Shown here in pieces: positions 36,105-47,600 of a stretch of 64,000 nucleotides of DNA. The DNA comes from Arcuatula senhousia (Eukaryota; Mollusca; Bivalvia; Mytilida; Mytilidae). The stretch covers positions 9,045,001 through 9,109,000 of the forward strand of contig OZ020309.1 in NCBI GenBank assembly GCA_963971305.1, written 5' to 3'. The stretch's first letter is position 1. Every line of letters starts with the position of its first letter. The position numbers and the translations under genes were made by a program. The notes under the pieces were generated by a model that was not told the origin of the DNA, ran no database searches, and was given only the letters and a program-made list of their open reading frames with translations.

Positions 36105-36750
36105 AAAGAAGTACTTCCCTTGTTCAGGGATAAAGGCTGGCTAATTAAATCTACTAGGAAGGGGAGCAACCCCGTTACAATATGTGTTGAAAATTGTCAA
36201 AGTCACTCAACTGTAAATTCAAGGCCAGGGATGTCCAAAACAAATCAGTTTTATTTAATCCCTGTTCAAGGCAAAGGCCAAGGCCAAAAGATGGGGATGC
36301 AATTGTGCTAAGCTACCACTTGGGCATATGCATACCAAGTTTCACCAACCTTGGACTTATAGTTCTTGAGATACATGTATGGAGGTGCTCGCAAGACCTT
36401 TACATTGCTTTTATATGTATTGAAAATTGTCAAAATCACTTAACTTGAAAATCAAGGCCAAGGTGGGGATGCAACTGTGATAAGCTACTACGGGGGCATA
36501 TGCATACTAAGTTTTATCAACCTAAGACTTATATATCTTGAGATATAGAGGAAATCCAAAAACCTTAACATTGCTATATATGTTTTGAAAATTGTCAAAG
36601 TCACTCAACCGGAAAATCAAGGTCAAGATCAAAATGCAAAAGATGGGAAAGCAACTGTGCTAAGCTACTCATGGGGCATATGCATACCAAGTTTCATCAA
36701 CCTATGACTCATGGTTCTTGAGATATGTAGGTGCTCATAAAACCTTAACA

Positions 36751-37160
36751 TAAAAGTTTACGCCGCCACCGCCGCCGCTGGTAAAGTAACACCTTGCAGG
36801 CGAGACAAAAACTGTAAATTACCCCCCCCCCTCTTAAGTGGAGAAACACTGTTGACGTGTACCTCCATCTGTCTGTCCATAGTAAAACTCGACTTGTACA
36901 AAAATCTGTCGGAGTGAAAAATGGCCATATTTCGTAAAACAGGAAGTAAGTGAGCGCCAACTTGAAATCAAATCCCACGATATGGGACCCCATGCTGATG
37001 CTGCATACCATATATCAAGAGGCTGTGATAAGTACTAGTAGTTGCTAGGACAACTGTTACGCAAAATATTTCCCCGTCCGCCTACCGCCCGACATTCACC
37101 ATTTCATAATCCGGATTTTTCACTTTGTGAAATCCGGCCAAAATGTATATCTAGTTGTGC
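36751..37160. repeat. Dispersed repeat ending in TTTCAC-TTTGTGAAATCCGGCC
   Basis: The stretch 36900-37145 (AATGGCCATATTTC, AACAGGAAGTAA, AAATCAAATCCCA, CTGTTACG, TTCACCATTT, TGAAATCCGGCCAAAA) recurs in order at 54405-54625 and in part at 45665-45990 and 52915-53110. It is a dispersed family of about 240 bp, non-coding, with a small hairpin at its end. Confidence 0.7.
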
Positions 37161-37335
37161 ATACACGCTATGAGGATATTTGACCTGCAAAGCTTGTGGG
37201 AGTTGGAACCTCTACTCTACACCTTGAATTTTCTAGAAAATCTACATAGTTCAACTTGATGTGTACCGAGTATTCCAATTGTAGTTGCGCATGTTATCAA
37301 GAATTTGATCCTCAAAATTTTGTGCGAATTATGTA

Positions 37336-37691
37336 CGAAAGACCGGTAGTGCCATTAGTTCTTTCACATTTCTTACTTCCAAGTTGACATTTCTCACTTC
37401 CAAGTTGACATTTATGACTTCCAAATTACATTTCTCACTTCCAAATTGGAACTGACTGAGAAATGTCAAGTTGGAACTTAGAAATATCAACTAGGAACTG
37501 AGAAATGTCAGCTAGGAATTAAGAAATATGAACTGAGAAATGATAACTTGGAAATCAGAAATGATAACTTGGAAGTAAGAAATATCAACCTGGAAGTGAG
37601 AAATGTCAACTTGGAACTGTGGAATGTCAACTCGGAACTATGATAATTGTTGATCCAATCCAGAAATGTGAATGGCGCTACCGGTCTTTCG
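37336..37691. mobile_element. Fold-back element built of 21-bp repeats
   Basis: CGAAAGACCGGTAGTGCCATT (37336-37356) faces AATGGCGCTACCGGTCTTTCG ending at 37691, with TA on both sides. Between them the left arm has about four copies of a CATTTCTCACTTCCAAGTTGA-like word and the right arm about nine copies of its reverse complement, so most of the element can fold into one long imperfect hairpin. No coding capacity. Confidence 0.85.
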
Positions 37692-37693
37692 TA

Positions 37694-38322
37694 GTATTGG
37701 TCATTTGAGGTTAAACTTGGAACTTCCCATAAAAACCTTATGAATTATAGTTTCCGTTTAAATCCTCTAAAATCACCCAGACGAATAACACAAAACTTGG
37801 TATATATATAGCAATTCCACCATATGTACTCAATATTTGGATTCTAAACTGTAGATATTGCAGGAGTTATAGCTTAGATTTTTTGGGGAAAAGGGTAGGG
37901 ATAATTTTGGACAAAACAAAACAATATTTTATATTGATTTGAATGTTATCTGAGACAGCATTTGAGTGCTGAAACTTAGACCCTTTTATGCACATGGACT
38001 ATGAAGGCAATCAGCGTTAGAGGAAACCTCTAATCTCGAGAATACCAGTATACCTAGCAACCTTATAACCACAGGGAATTAGCCTGGTCTTTATCCTTCA
38101 GTTGCTTTGGCAACTGACTAGTGGGACCACAAGAGAAGTGCTTAAATGTCTGCTAATTTTTTCATTGGTGTGACCTTTGCCTTAATAGGATCAAGCTTTC
38201 ATCATAAGCAACAATGTGTAAACCCAAATGACATGGCCTGGCAACCAATGTCAAGCAGATAGAATGAATGACAGATATACCATAAAAGACGAACTGGGCC
38301 ATCCAATGCTCTTTCCAATGAG
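37694..38322. other. Gene-free spacer
   Basis: No gene or clear repeat end recognised. Confidence 0.4.
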
Positions 38323-38625
38323 GGGAAACTGATGATGATGATGATGGCTGATGAAGATGACGGTGATGATGATGATGATGATGATGATGATGACTACGAT
38401 GATGATGATGATGATTGATTGATGATGATGGTGATAATGATGATGATGATGATGATGAGATGATGATGACGGTGGTGATAGTGATGATGATGATGATGAT
38501 GATAATGATGATGATGATGGTGGTGGTGATAGTGATGATGATGATGATGGCGATAATGATGATGATGGTGGTGATAGTAATGATGATGATGACGATGATA
38601 GTGGTGATGATAATTGATAATGACA
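38323..38625. repeat. (GAT)n microsatellite
   Basis: About 300 bp of imperfect GAT/GGT trinucleotide repeats. Both strands appear open only because of the simple repeat (poly-Met/Asp in one direction, poly-Ile/His/Ser in the other); no protein is inferred. A shorter related tract lies at 39390-39438. Confidence 0.97.
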
Positions 38626-38645
38626 TGATAATATTAAATAATCGA

Positions 38646-39390
38646 CATGCCCTATTTTCTTATCGACAACATATTTGTTCAGTTTGGTGGAATCCCTATT
38701 TTTCCTGAAAAAACACTTTCAGCAAACAATAGGGATTCCAATGGACACTTATTGTGCACCTTTGCTTGCTGATTTGTTTCTTCATTCATATGAAGCGGAC
38801 TTCTTACAAACTGTTCTAGACAAAAAGTTCGTAGACTGGCTCTCTCTTTTAACCTCTCTTTCCGTTATATTGATGATGTCCTTTCACTGAACAATTCTCG
38901 ATTTGTTGACTTTCTACATTTAATATATCTCTGGGAACTTGACATAAAAGAGAAAACAGATTCTAGGAAGTCTGCTTCATATTAAGATCTTCATCTCGAA
39001 AAAGACTCTTAAACTTTCGACAAAGCTCTATGACAAGCGTGATGACTTTAACTTTCCAATTATGGGATTTCTAATTCTCAGATGAGTGCAGATGATGGTT
39101 TGTCATAGGTTTTTTTGTCTTCCTTTACCGGATTTGACACACTGAATAGGAAATTGACAGTGTGACGGGTGTGCTATACCAGACAGGAAGTGCTTACTCT
39201 TTCGGAGCACCTGAGTTCACTCTCATTACAACTACAATTCATCATTGTTAATTGATATTCAGTAGTTTTTGTGGTTCCTTGTTTTATATGTTGTCTGATT
39301 TTTCCTCCTGTTCTTGTTTGTATTAACTGGTTTTGTCTCCGCCTTTTTGAACTTTGACCTTCAGATGCCCCATTGGTAGCTCTGCTTATA
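38646..39390 (+). pseudogene. Decayed reverse-transcriptase fragment with YIDD box
   Basis: The plus strand reads FLIDNIFVQFGG, then FQQTIGIPMDTYCAPLLADL, then out of frame FRYIDDVLSLNNSRF, then ELDIKEKTDS and KALYDKRDDFNFPI, with at least two stops and a frameshift. GIPM...CAPLLADLF and YIDD are motifs of a reverse-transcriptase family common in marine invertebrate genomes. The usual Gly after GIPM is Asp here. The fragment starts at the GAT microsatellite. The class (Penelope-like or other) is not certain. It is not functional. Confidence 0.65.
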
Positions 39391-39439
39391 TGATGATATG
39401 ATGATGATGATGATAATGATGGTGAAGATGATGATGATT

Positions 39440-42400
39440 CAAATACAAACAACCACCATAATTTTATTTTTTATTTAATATTTTAAACTACACAAAGGTG
39501 TTACATTTTATACATTAAAAGGAAGATGGGTCACACTTATTTCATGATTCTATTGAATAGTCTTCCTGAAATGCAAGACTAAAGGTGCTAGAAAATAAAA
39601 TTAAATGGTTAAAACCAGTTTCTTTTGCAGCATACTATAAAGCAAAAGACATACCATAATGAAACCCTGTGATAGTGATACACCTGTTTTTTAATGGAGT
39701 CCTATAACTTTTTTTCAAATTTTTTTTTTGGGGGGGGAAACTAGAATTAACAAATTGGAATGGCATGGTTGCAACAATTCTCAATCTTATTTGTATTATC
39801 AAAGAATGTCATGCCATGCAAAAAAATCTCTGCAATAGAATTTACAGTGAATGGATGATATACATGTATTAGCAATTTTAAGGACATAAGCGTCTGAGAG
39901 AAAAATAAGACCTCTGGGAAAATGTTGCATATATTTGATTATTTCTTTTTTAATTTCATTTAACAATGAGTAAATTTTAACCTTTCACTTACACAATAAA
40001 GTTTGGTTGAGACTTTCGAGTTTCCCATGCATGATATCCACTCCCTCCAAATATGAATTTAAAAAAAAATCTTCAACCATAAAATATATTATTACCCACT
40101 GTAATAGTTGTGTACCACAATAATAGTGTTCTATCACTATATGTCTCTGACTTTACTGTATGTTAAATATAGCTTCTACAAAGCGATCAAGTTGATTATG
40201 AAATTTCTAACATTAAGGGAAATAAATTTGATTATTTTAATGGCGAGGCTTGCCGAGCGATTAAAATATCAAATTTATTTCCCGAGATGTTAGAAATTCC
40301 ATAATCATCGAGAATTTAGTTGTAGAAGGTTTTTCTCTAATGTTTACAGGTAAAAAGTGCAAAAGATTGATCATTAATTGCATGTGTAATTACACTGAGA
40401 ACAAAATTTTCTCTAGAGGTGAGAAATATTTTTCCAACACTGGTTGAGAGGTTGATAAATTGGACGAAAATTAGAGAAGGTTTTTTTATTCACTTGTTAT
40501 TGTTCAATCTTATACTTACTTTCCCATTACAGTTTGATAATTCCTAATCAAAAAGACTTGAAGTCGAAACTCATTTTTGTGAGTAAAATATTGGAAAAGT
40601 CTTGCAAATAATGACATGTTGAATGCCTTTTGCTCTTGGGGAAAACATACATGTACATGTTTATGGAAAAGAAAGAAAAGTATAAATTTACAAAATATAT
40701 TCAAGGGTATAACAACAGTCTAAAACTTGAATAAAAATCTTTTATAAAGTAAATGGTAACTTTCTTTTCATCAAGTAAAAATGCAACCGATTTTTAAAAA
40801 TATTTCTCCAATGAATCATATGCAATCATGTATATTACAAAAAAGGTCTATCTATAAACATACAAACAAAAAAATGCATTTCAAAGTCAAGCAAGAAAAG
40901 GATTCTTTATAATTGAAACAGAGATTTATGTTGAATCTAATAAGGCCAGTATAAAAATAACCTAGGTTCTCATACCCTCATGTCCCAATTTTCTCAGCCG
41001 CCTAAAAAAAAAACTATTTTGATTTTTTAGCAAATTATGTCCATTTTTGGACTTTTTTCTTTAAAATGGCAGCATATTTCATCAAAATGGATGAAAGATG
41101 AAAAATAAAATTTTCCCACTCTTCCTATATTTTCTTCAAGAATTATTTGGATGAGAATTTAGGAATTATTTTAATATGGCCTTATTTACAACAAAAATTT
41201 GTTGCTTCACCAAAAAACATTTTGTTATGTACATGTATCACAATCACTGAACTACAAAGGTTACAGAGCGAAGTGTGTGTGTGTGTGAGGGTTTAACACC
41301 ATTTACACACACCTGGGCCATGTAGGGCGGTCAGTTTTAATGATGGAGGAAACAGGAGTACCTAGAGGAAACCATGACCTTGGGCAGGAAACTGACAAAC
41401 CTAATCACATACAGGTGGAAAGTCCAGTTTTTGTAAATTATGAGGGGACTTGAACACCACTCTAGTGATCAAAAGTTTGTTGTGTGGGCTAATTTTATGA
41501 TGGAGTTTGTTCATACCCTGAACGTATATGTGTATGAAGTTTCACTATGATATCATACCGGTAATTTGGTCATGGAAAATAAAACTTCAAATTGAACCTA
41601 TTAAAACCTGATTTGGGATGAAAGCATGAATGGACAAATTGTTCCCTCCACTATATGTCCCTTTCGGTGGTAATGTTAATTAATTCCACCGATGAGTATT
41701 AAATTCATAGAACTTCAAAGTAATGTGTTCAAAAAGAGCATTTACAGAAGCTATAGACTGTCCCATTCTAATTTACAGAAAACAGTGGTATGCTTATTTA
41801 AAAATATTAAAAATTTAACAAAATATTGTGTTAGGGATTACACCAAATATACTAAAAAGTTAAGTATAGGTAGCAAATTCCTATTATGTTTAATACAAAC
41901 CCACAACATTTCAAAACAATATTACTGAGCTATTCAACAACCAATTTTCCTGACATAAACCAAAAAAACATATTAAATGAAGCTTATTTGATTAATTTTG
42001 AACAAAATCGTAACATCACTGGTTTTTAAGATATTGCAAGTGGAACTGAAAAGAACATTTTACGCATCATCTTCCTGTTTTAATCAATGCTAAATGTGAG
42101 GTGAAAAGCATTGGGTGTGTACTACTTGCTATGTCTTTAAAACATTAATCAAACAATCTTCATTCATTTTTCTTTTTATTGGATTTTACTTTATGAAAAT
42201 TGGTTGCAAAACAGCTTTAGAATATTATCTTGATATGGCGTGGGTTTGTATTAAGTGTAAAGGGAATTTTCTACCTATATGCGTATCTTTTTTTGAAGAG
42301 TAAAATTAGTAAATAAAGGTTGGAAAGAGACTTGAAAAAGTGGAATCCTGCTGTGTAAATTAAATTGGAACAGTCTTGATAAAAACAACATTGCACTAAG

Positions 42401-44361
42401 CATAAAACATCCATGCACCCCATTTTAGCCATACAAAAATAACAATCTAAAAATATGTTTTATAATAAAGTACAAAAAGAAAAAACTTTACAATGTTACA
42501 ATGTGAATTGAAGATTTCAATGAAGGAAAATTAATTAAATTATGTGAAGAACAACACAAAATTTTCCTCCTGATATGAAAAGTTTGGTTTTAAAAATAGT
42601 GGTCAGATTTTGATGATACTTTAACAATAGATGTTGAACGTTTTAAACAAAATATACTTCTATACACGGTTTTTCATGATGACAACTTTTTGAATGTTTT
42701 TTTTTTTTTTATCCACTTATGAAGCAATTCTACATAAAATTACATATATATAAAAAAATACTTTTTTTAAAGTGAAATATTAAAATTTCATAGTCATTAC
42801 AATACTTTATAAACAATATAATATTATAATTAAGTTTTGTAAAAAGAATCATTGCTTTCCACTTAATATGTGATTTATAATGTATAATTCATTGGTTTAT
42901 ATCTTGTCTATGAAAGATAAAGTTATTGGTGTGTAAATCCAGAGTCAGCATGTATAATTTTTTTACCAAAGCCACTTTCTGAGCCAGTTGCCAGGGTAAA
43001 CTCACACATATATCTTCTAAATTATCATTAATAGTAAAATCCATTGCACATTTACAGCAATTCATCTAAAAATATGACACATTGTAAAAATGTTCATTAA
43101 AAAAACAATATCAACCTTTTGGATTTACAATTATTGAGTAAAAAATACACCTCATTACCAAGAATGAATGTTTAAATGGGTAAAAATACAGTTCATTCAA
43201 TGAATTTGAAATGTAATATACATGTTCATGTATTTATAATCATGATATAGTGATAAAAATTACATACAAATATATATGTACAAAATATATACCATTTTAT
43301 AATGTAGTATTTGTCATAATAATTAACATTTCACAATGGTGTAATGTCTCTTACCTATAACTGAGAAATGATATTTTTTTAAATGACTGAAAAATTATGA
43401 CTTAACTTTTATTTCTATAATTGACGAAATGTCCTAGAAATAGTCAACAGCATTTGGCAGTTGTTAGCTTATATGTGTTTTATATATTTTATAAATATAA
43501 TAAATGTTTGTCCATCCAGACCCACAATTTTCAACTCAGAGCTGATGACATTTGAATGTCATTTACTTCACGATAATATTTATGTACAAAATATGTATTT
43601 ACAATATAAAAAAAAGTCATATAATGAAAGCATAAAAATATCTATATTGCAATGATTGTAATTTCAATATGTTCTTAAAGTTGATGAAAAGATAAACAAC
43701 CTTCATGAAAAAATTCACAATGATTAAGAATGGTATTAAAATGCAACAAGCCAGGTAAAATATAAAAAAAAATGTAAAAATAAACCAAATTAGCTGAAAT
43801 GCATAAGGTGTATATTTCAAAAGTTTTTTTTTACAGTGGAATATATCAATGGCATTCACATTTCACCACGGATGATTATCTTTTGGCAGTTAAACACTTT
43901 GAAATGTGTTTGGCATGCTCATCTTTTACAAAGTTTAAAATCTTTTGGTGGCATTTAACATGCAAAACAATTTGTTTTTTTTCGCCAATAAATTGATTAA
44001 ACAAAATTCGAACACACAAACCCTTGAAAGTGTGTCCTATTACTGGAACTGTTAAATTTGAAATCAATTCAAACCAGTAATCTTATTCTTTTACAACTTA
44101 TTTTAAAATTTCAAAATCAATAACATGCCCTATATCTATAAAAATAATTTTTAAAAATTGCCTTCATATTAACCAAGAATCTCTTGACATATTCTTCACT
44201 TAACAAGTCCTCTAAAAATCTCTCCAATGACCGTCTGCTATTTATACAATAGCTGTCTGCTTCTTACACATTACATAACATGTTATCCACAATGAAGAGC
44301 ACCTCCAAAAGAATTATTTACATACAAAATAACAAGTCAAATCACACCCTAAGGGCGGTTA
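39440..44361. other. Gene-poor AT-rich stretch, likely containing the 3' UTR of the SLC1 gene
   Basis: No coding region is supported; open frames are short and compositionally AT-driven. On the minus strand downstream of the transporter stop (44362) a possible AATAAA lies at 43408-43413, so a 3' UTR of about 950 bp is plausible but unproven. A fold-back sequence at 40194-40306 and a repeat-like phrase (GGAAACAGGAGTACCTAGAG, about 41347) are the only other structures noticed. Confidence 0.4.
40194..40306. repeat. Long hairpin (inverted repeat of about 50 bp per arm)
   Basis: GATTATGAAATTTCTAACAT at 40194 pairs with ATGTTAGAAATTCCATAATC ending at 40306, and the inner arms AAATAAATTTGAT(T)ATTTTAAT and ATTAAAATATCAAATTTATTT also pair. 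The loop contains GGCGAGGCTTGCCGAGC. The whole 113 bp can fold as one hairpin, so it is either a fold-back MITE or a transcribed hairpin. Confidence 0.8.
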
Positions 44362-44608
44362 TTAACTTATACTAGGGTATATCGTTTCGCCTCCATTTCC
44401 GGGATCTTTTGGGTCGTCATTATCATCGTTATCGTTGTCTTCGCTATCTTTGGCATTTTTATCTTCGATGATATCCAATTCCATATTCATGTCTGGAAGT
44501 GGGACACTTTGATGTGGATCTGCCGCCAGTTCATCTTGGGACAGGTGAGCTACGATTCCAGCTCCGTAACTGTCCCCTAGAACATTGATGGCTGTTCTTA
44601 TTCTATCC
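44362..44608 (-). CDS. SLC1A2-like: SLC1 exon 9: TM8 end and acidic C-terminal tail
   Basis: Acceptor GTTTACAG/GGATAG. Encodes [19 protein letters not shown], then a cytosolic tail with an Asp/Asn-rich run ([16 protein letters not shown]) and stop TAA at 44364-44362. Confidence 0.95.
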
Positions 44609-47600
44609 CTGTAAACGAAAAGAAAATGTGTCAAAAATAAAATAAACTGTTAACATAGAGACATGTCTAGCCTGTCGCAACTGGACACAGTATAAAATAA
44701 AGTAAAAATCCTCCTTAAACTTATCTTAACTGATGCTTAAGCAGCTGCATATTAAATATAAATGGTGAATCATAACTGCTTTATATAAAACACTCATGAC
44801 ATAAGTAAAAATTTAAAAAGTGTAAAATCTCAAAGTCAGTAGACCTTGACTGCAGGAGCAAACAGATAAAATACTTTTGAATTGATCTGTACTGATGCTA
44901 ATGCAAATGCATACCCAATATCAATGATGTACCATAACTGCTTCATGTTAAACAGACGTAAGAAAAAAGGTTAACCTCGGCCAAATTAGTGTATAATTTC
45001 AAAGTCAGTAGACCATGACCGCAGAAGTATACAGATAAAATGCTTTTGAAATGTATCTGTACTAACGCTAATGCAAGTGCATACCCAATATCAATGGTGA
45101 ACCATAACTGCTTCATGTTAAACAGACATAAGAAAAAAGGTTAACCTCAGCCAAATCAGTGTAAAATTTCAAAGTCAGTAGACCGTGACTACAGGAGCAT
45201 ACAGATGAAATGCTTTTGAAATTGATCTGTACTAATGCTAATGCAAGTGCATACCCAATATCAATGGTGAACCATAACTGCTTCATGTTAAACAGACGTA
45301 AGAAAAAAGGTTAACCTCGGCCAAATCAGTGTAAAATTTCAAAGTCAGTAGACCGTGACTGCAGGAGCATACCAAATATCAACGGTGAAACATAACTGCT
45401 TCATGTTAAACAGACTCAAGAAAAAAGGTTAACCTCGGCAAAATCAGTGTAAAATTTCAAAGTCAGTAGACCGTATGCAGGAGCATACAGGTGAAATCCT
45501 TTTACTGATGCTGATGCAACTGCATACCAAATATCAATGGTGTAACATAACTAGTTCACACAAAACAGTCTTAAGCAAAAACTTTAACCAATTGTGGATG
45601 CTGCCGCTGCCATCGCTGGAATCACCATACCTAAGTCTCACCTTTTGTGACATTCGTCGCAGGCAAGACAAAAATGGTTAAATTTCATGAAACAGGAAGT
45701 AAGTTGGTAAACAGGAAGTAGAAATCTGACAGACCTAATTTTGTTACTTGTAATAAAAGACCTCAAACTGAAGTCAAATATCAAATTATGTCAAGTCCCT
45801 GTGATTAGTAGTTGGGGAGAAAACTGTTACAAAAAATTTCCCACAATTGAAAAGTAATGTTGAAAATTGACTAAGTTTGTAAACAGAAAGTAGATATCTG
45901 CAGATATACCTAATTTCGGTACTTGTGATAAAAGACCTCATGCTGAAGCCATATACCAAATTTCAAATCACTGTTATGTTGTGAACAGATGGACTTGAAT
46001 AAGCTTAGCTACCAGTAATCACAGTCTTGACTGGTGCATGTGTTTTTTTGGGGGGACTACAAATTTTTCATGTTTATCTTATAAAGTTTGAAAGAAATTT
46101 AAAAGTTTTGGTTTTGTTTAAACTTACAAGAACCAGTCAACTGCCAAAATAAGACTGATATCTTCTGTAGGGAGATTGACTGCTGTCAGAACCATCAACA
46201 TGGTGACCAGACCTGCACTCGGGATACTAGCTGCACCAATACTGGCACAAGTGGCTGTTAAACTAGAATATAAGTAAAAAAACATCAAATTGGTGATCAG
46301 ACCTGCACTCAGGATACTAGCTGCACCAATACTGGCACAAGTGGCTGTTAAACTAGAATATAAGTGAAAAAAAAACATCAAATTGGTGACCAGACCTGCA
46401 CTCGGGATACTAGCTGCACCAATACTGGCACAAGTGGCTGTTCAACTAGAATATAAGTGAAAAAAACATCAACATGGTGATCAGACCTGAACTTGGGATA
46501 CTAGCTGCATCAATACTGGCACAAGTGGCTGTTAAACTAGAATATAAGTGAAAAAAACATCAAATTGGTGACCAGACCTGCACTCGGGATACTAGCTGCA
46601 CCAATACTGGCACAAGTGGCTGTTAAACTAGAATATAAGTGAAAAAAACATCAAATTGGTGACCAGACCTGCACTCAGGGCAAAATATTTTAGAAAACAA
46701 TGGCAACCCATGTTAAAATGTCCAATAAACCAAAGGTGGCTATGGATAATTTGTTAAGTAAGAATATTGCTGTATACAGACGAAACAAATATCAAACTCT
46801 ACAATATCATCACTCTGTCACCTGATATTTGATTTTATTCAACAGGGGTAAAATTTGAAAACATTCAACAAAATCTCAAATCTATTTTTTTCATATATAT
46901 GATAAATGGCGTTGCGTACAGCTCTGTTAAGTAATTGGTATAATATAGAATGGATAAGGTGAGCTGCAAAGTTAGAAAGGGTGTCCGTGTTGGCACATTC
47001 TATATTATACCAACTATTTTTTTCATGTTTGATTTTATAGAATATAGCACTTGTAAGCTTAATCATGTTAATAACTATCATCTATGATTTAACAGACTTC
47101 CCTGTTTAGACATTTTGAGTACAAGTACTTTTCCTACAAATTTTTGGTTTTTAATTTCAATGTTGTCATTAGAAAGTCCCAAAAGATCCATTGATTTGTA
47201 ACTTATTGCAAGCAACATAAAAGTTTATGCCACAGACCTAAGGATGGTCACTCCTTGACATTTTTATATCAAAGGTTTTATGATTTGTGATGGAAATGAT
47301 AGATAAATGTCCAATTCATCAAATGGTTAATAGAAAACTTCAAGTCCAAGGGCTTGATTCTGAGGTATGTGATCTCAAAAATTTGGTGGGAAATGAGACT
47401 CCTCTTGACTTTACATAACTTTACTATTGTGAGGTTTTTGGTCTTAAAAACCATCATGTTGTATCAAGAATTTCAAGAAATTTTATACAGTTGGTTTTAA
47501 GGTCTATATAATCAGAAAATGTCAAATATTGGGGTCAGAGTGCAACAAAATTCTTCAGTAATTAAAGGTAAAGTCTAGAGGTGGCTCCCGCAGGGTTAAA

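Larger units (their letters stand above)
34525..36179 (-). mobile_element. TRIM-like LTR retroelement (two LTRs, 108-bp interior), first copy of LTR split by an insertion
   Basis: Read on the minus strand, an LTR of 177 bp (36003-36179) starts TGTAACGGGG and ends GGTTACA. It is followed after one base by TGGCGCCCAAC (35991-36001), a primer-binding site matching a tRNA 3' end. A 108-bp non-coding interior comes next, then a polypurine tract GAGGAGGGGGAAG (35895-35907), then the second LTR (35894 down to 34525). ATAT flanks both ends, a likely 4-bp target duplication. Without the 1,220 bp added by a later insertion the element is about 435 bp. It has no coding capacity, as expected for TRIMs. 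The second LTR lacks 26 bp. Confidence 0.75.
34300..36750. repeat. Tandem repeat of about 160-190 bp, interrupted by the TRIM-like element
   Basis: The phrase TGAAAATTGTCAAAGTCACT followed by AAGGCCA..., GGGCATATGCATACCAAGTTT, CTTGAGATA and ...ACCTTAACATTGCTAT recurs in degenerate copies at about 34335-34524, 36186-36420, 36421-36580 and 36581-36750. The TRIM-like element at 34525-36179 interrupts one copy. The series ends in CGCCGCCACCGCCGCCGCTGG and a GCAGGCGAGAC motif at 36765-36815, like the repeat at 44662-45690. Confidence 0.75.

Noticed and set aside
38162..38626. 154-codon minus-strand frame rich in Ile, His and Ser
   Set aside because: It is the reading of a (GAT)n microsatellite; the opposite strand is open for the same reason.
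46124..46381. Separate 85-residue protein
   Set aside because: It is SLC1 exon 8 read through into its upstream duplicated copy.
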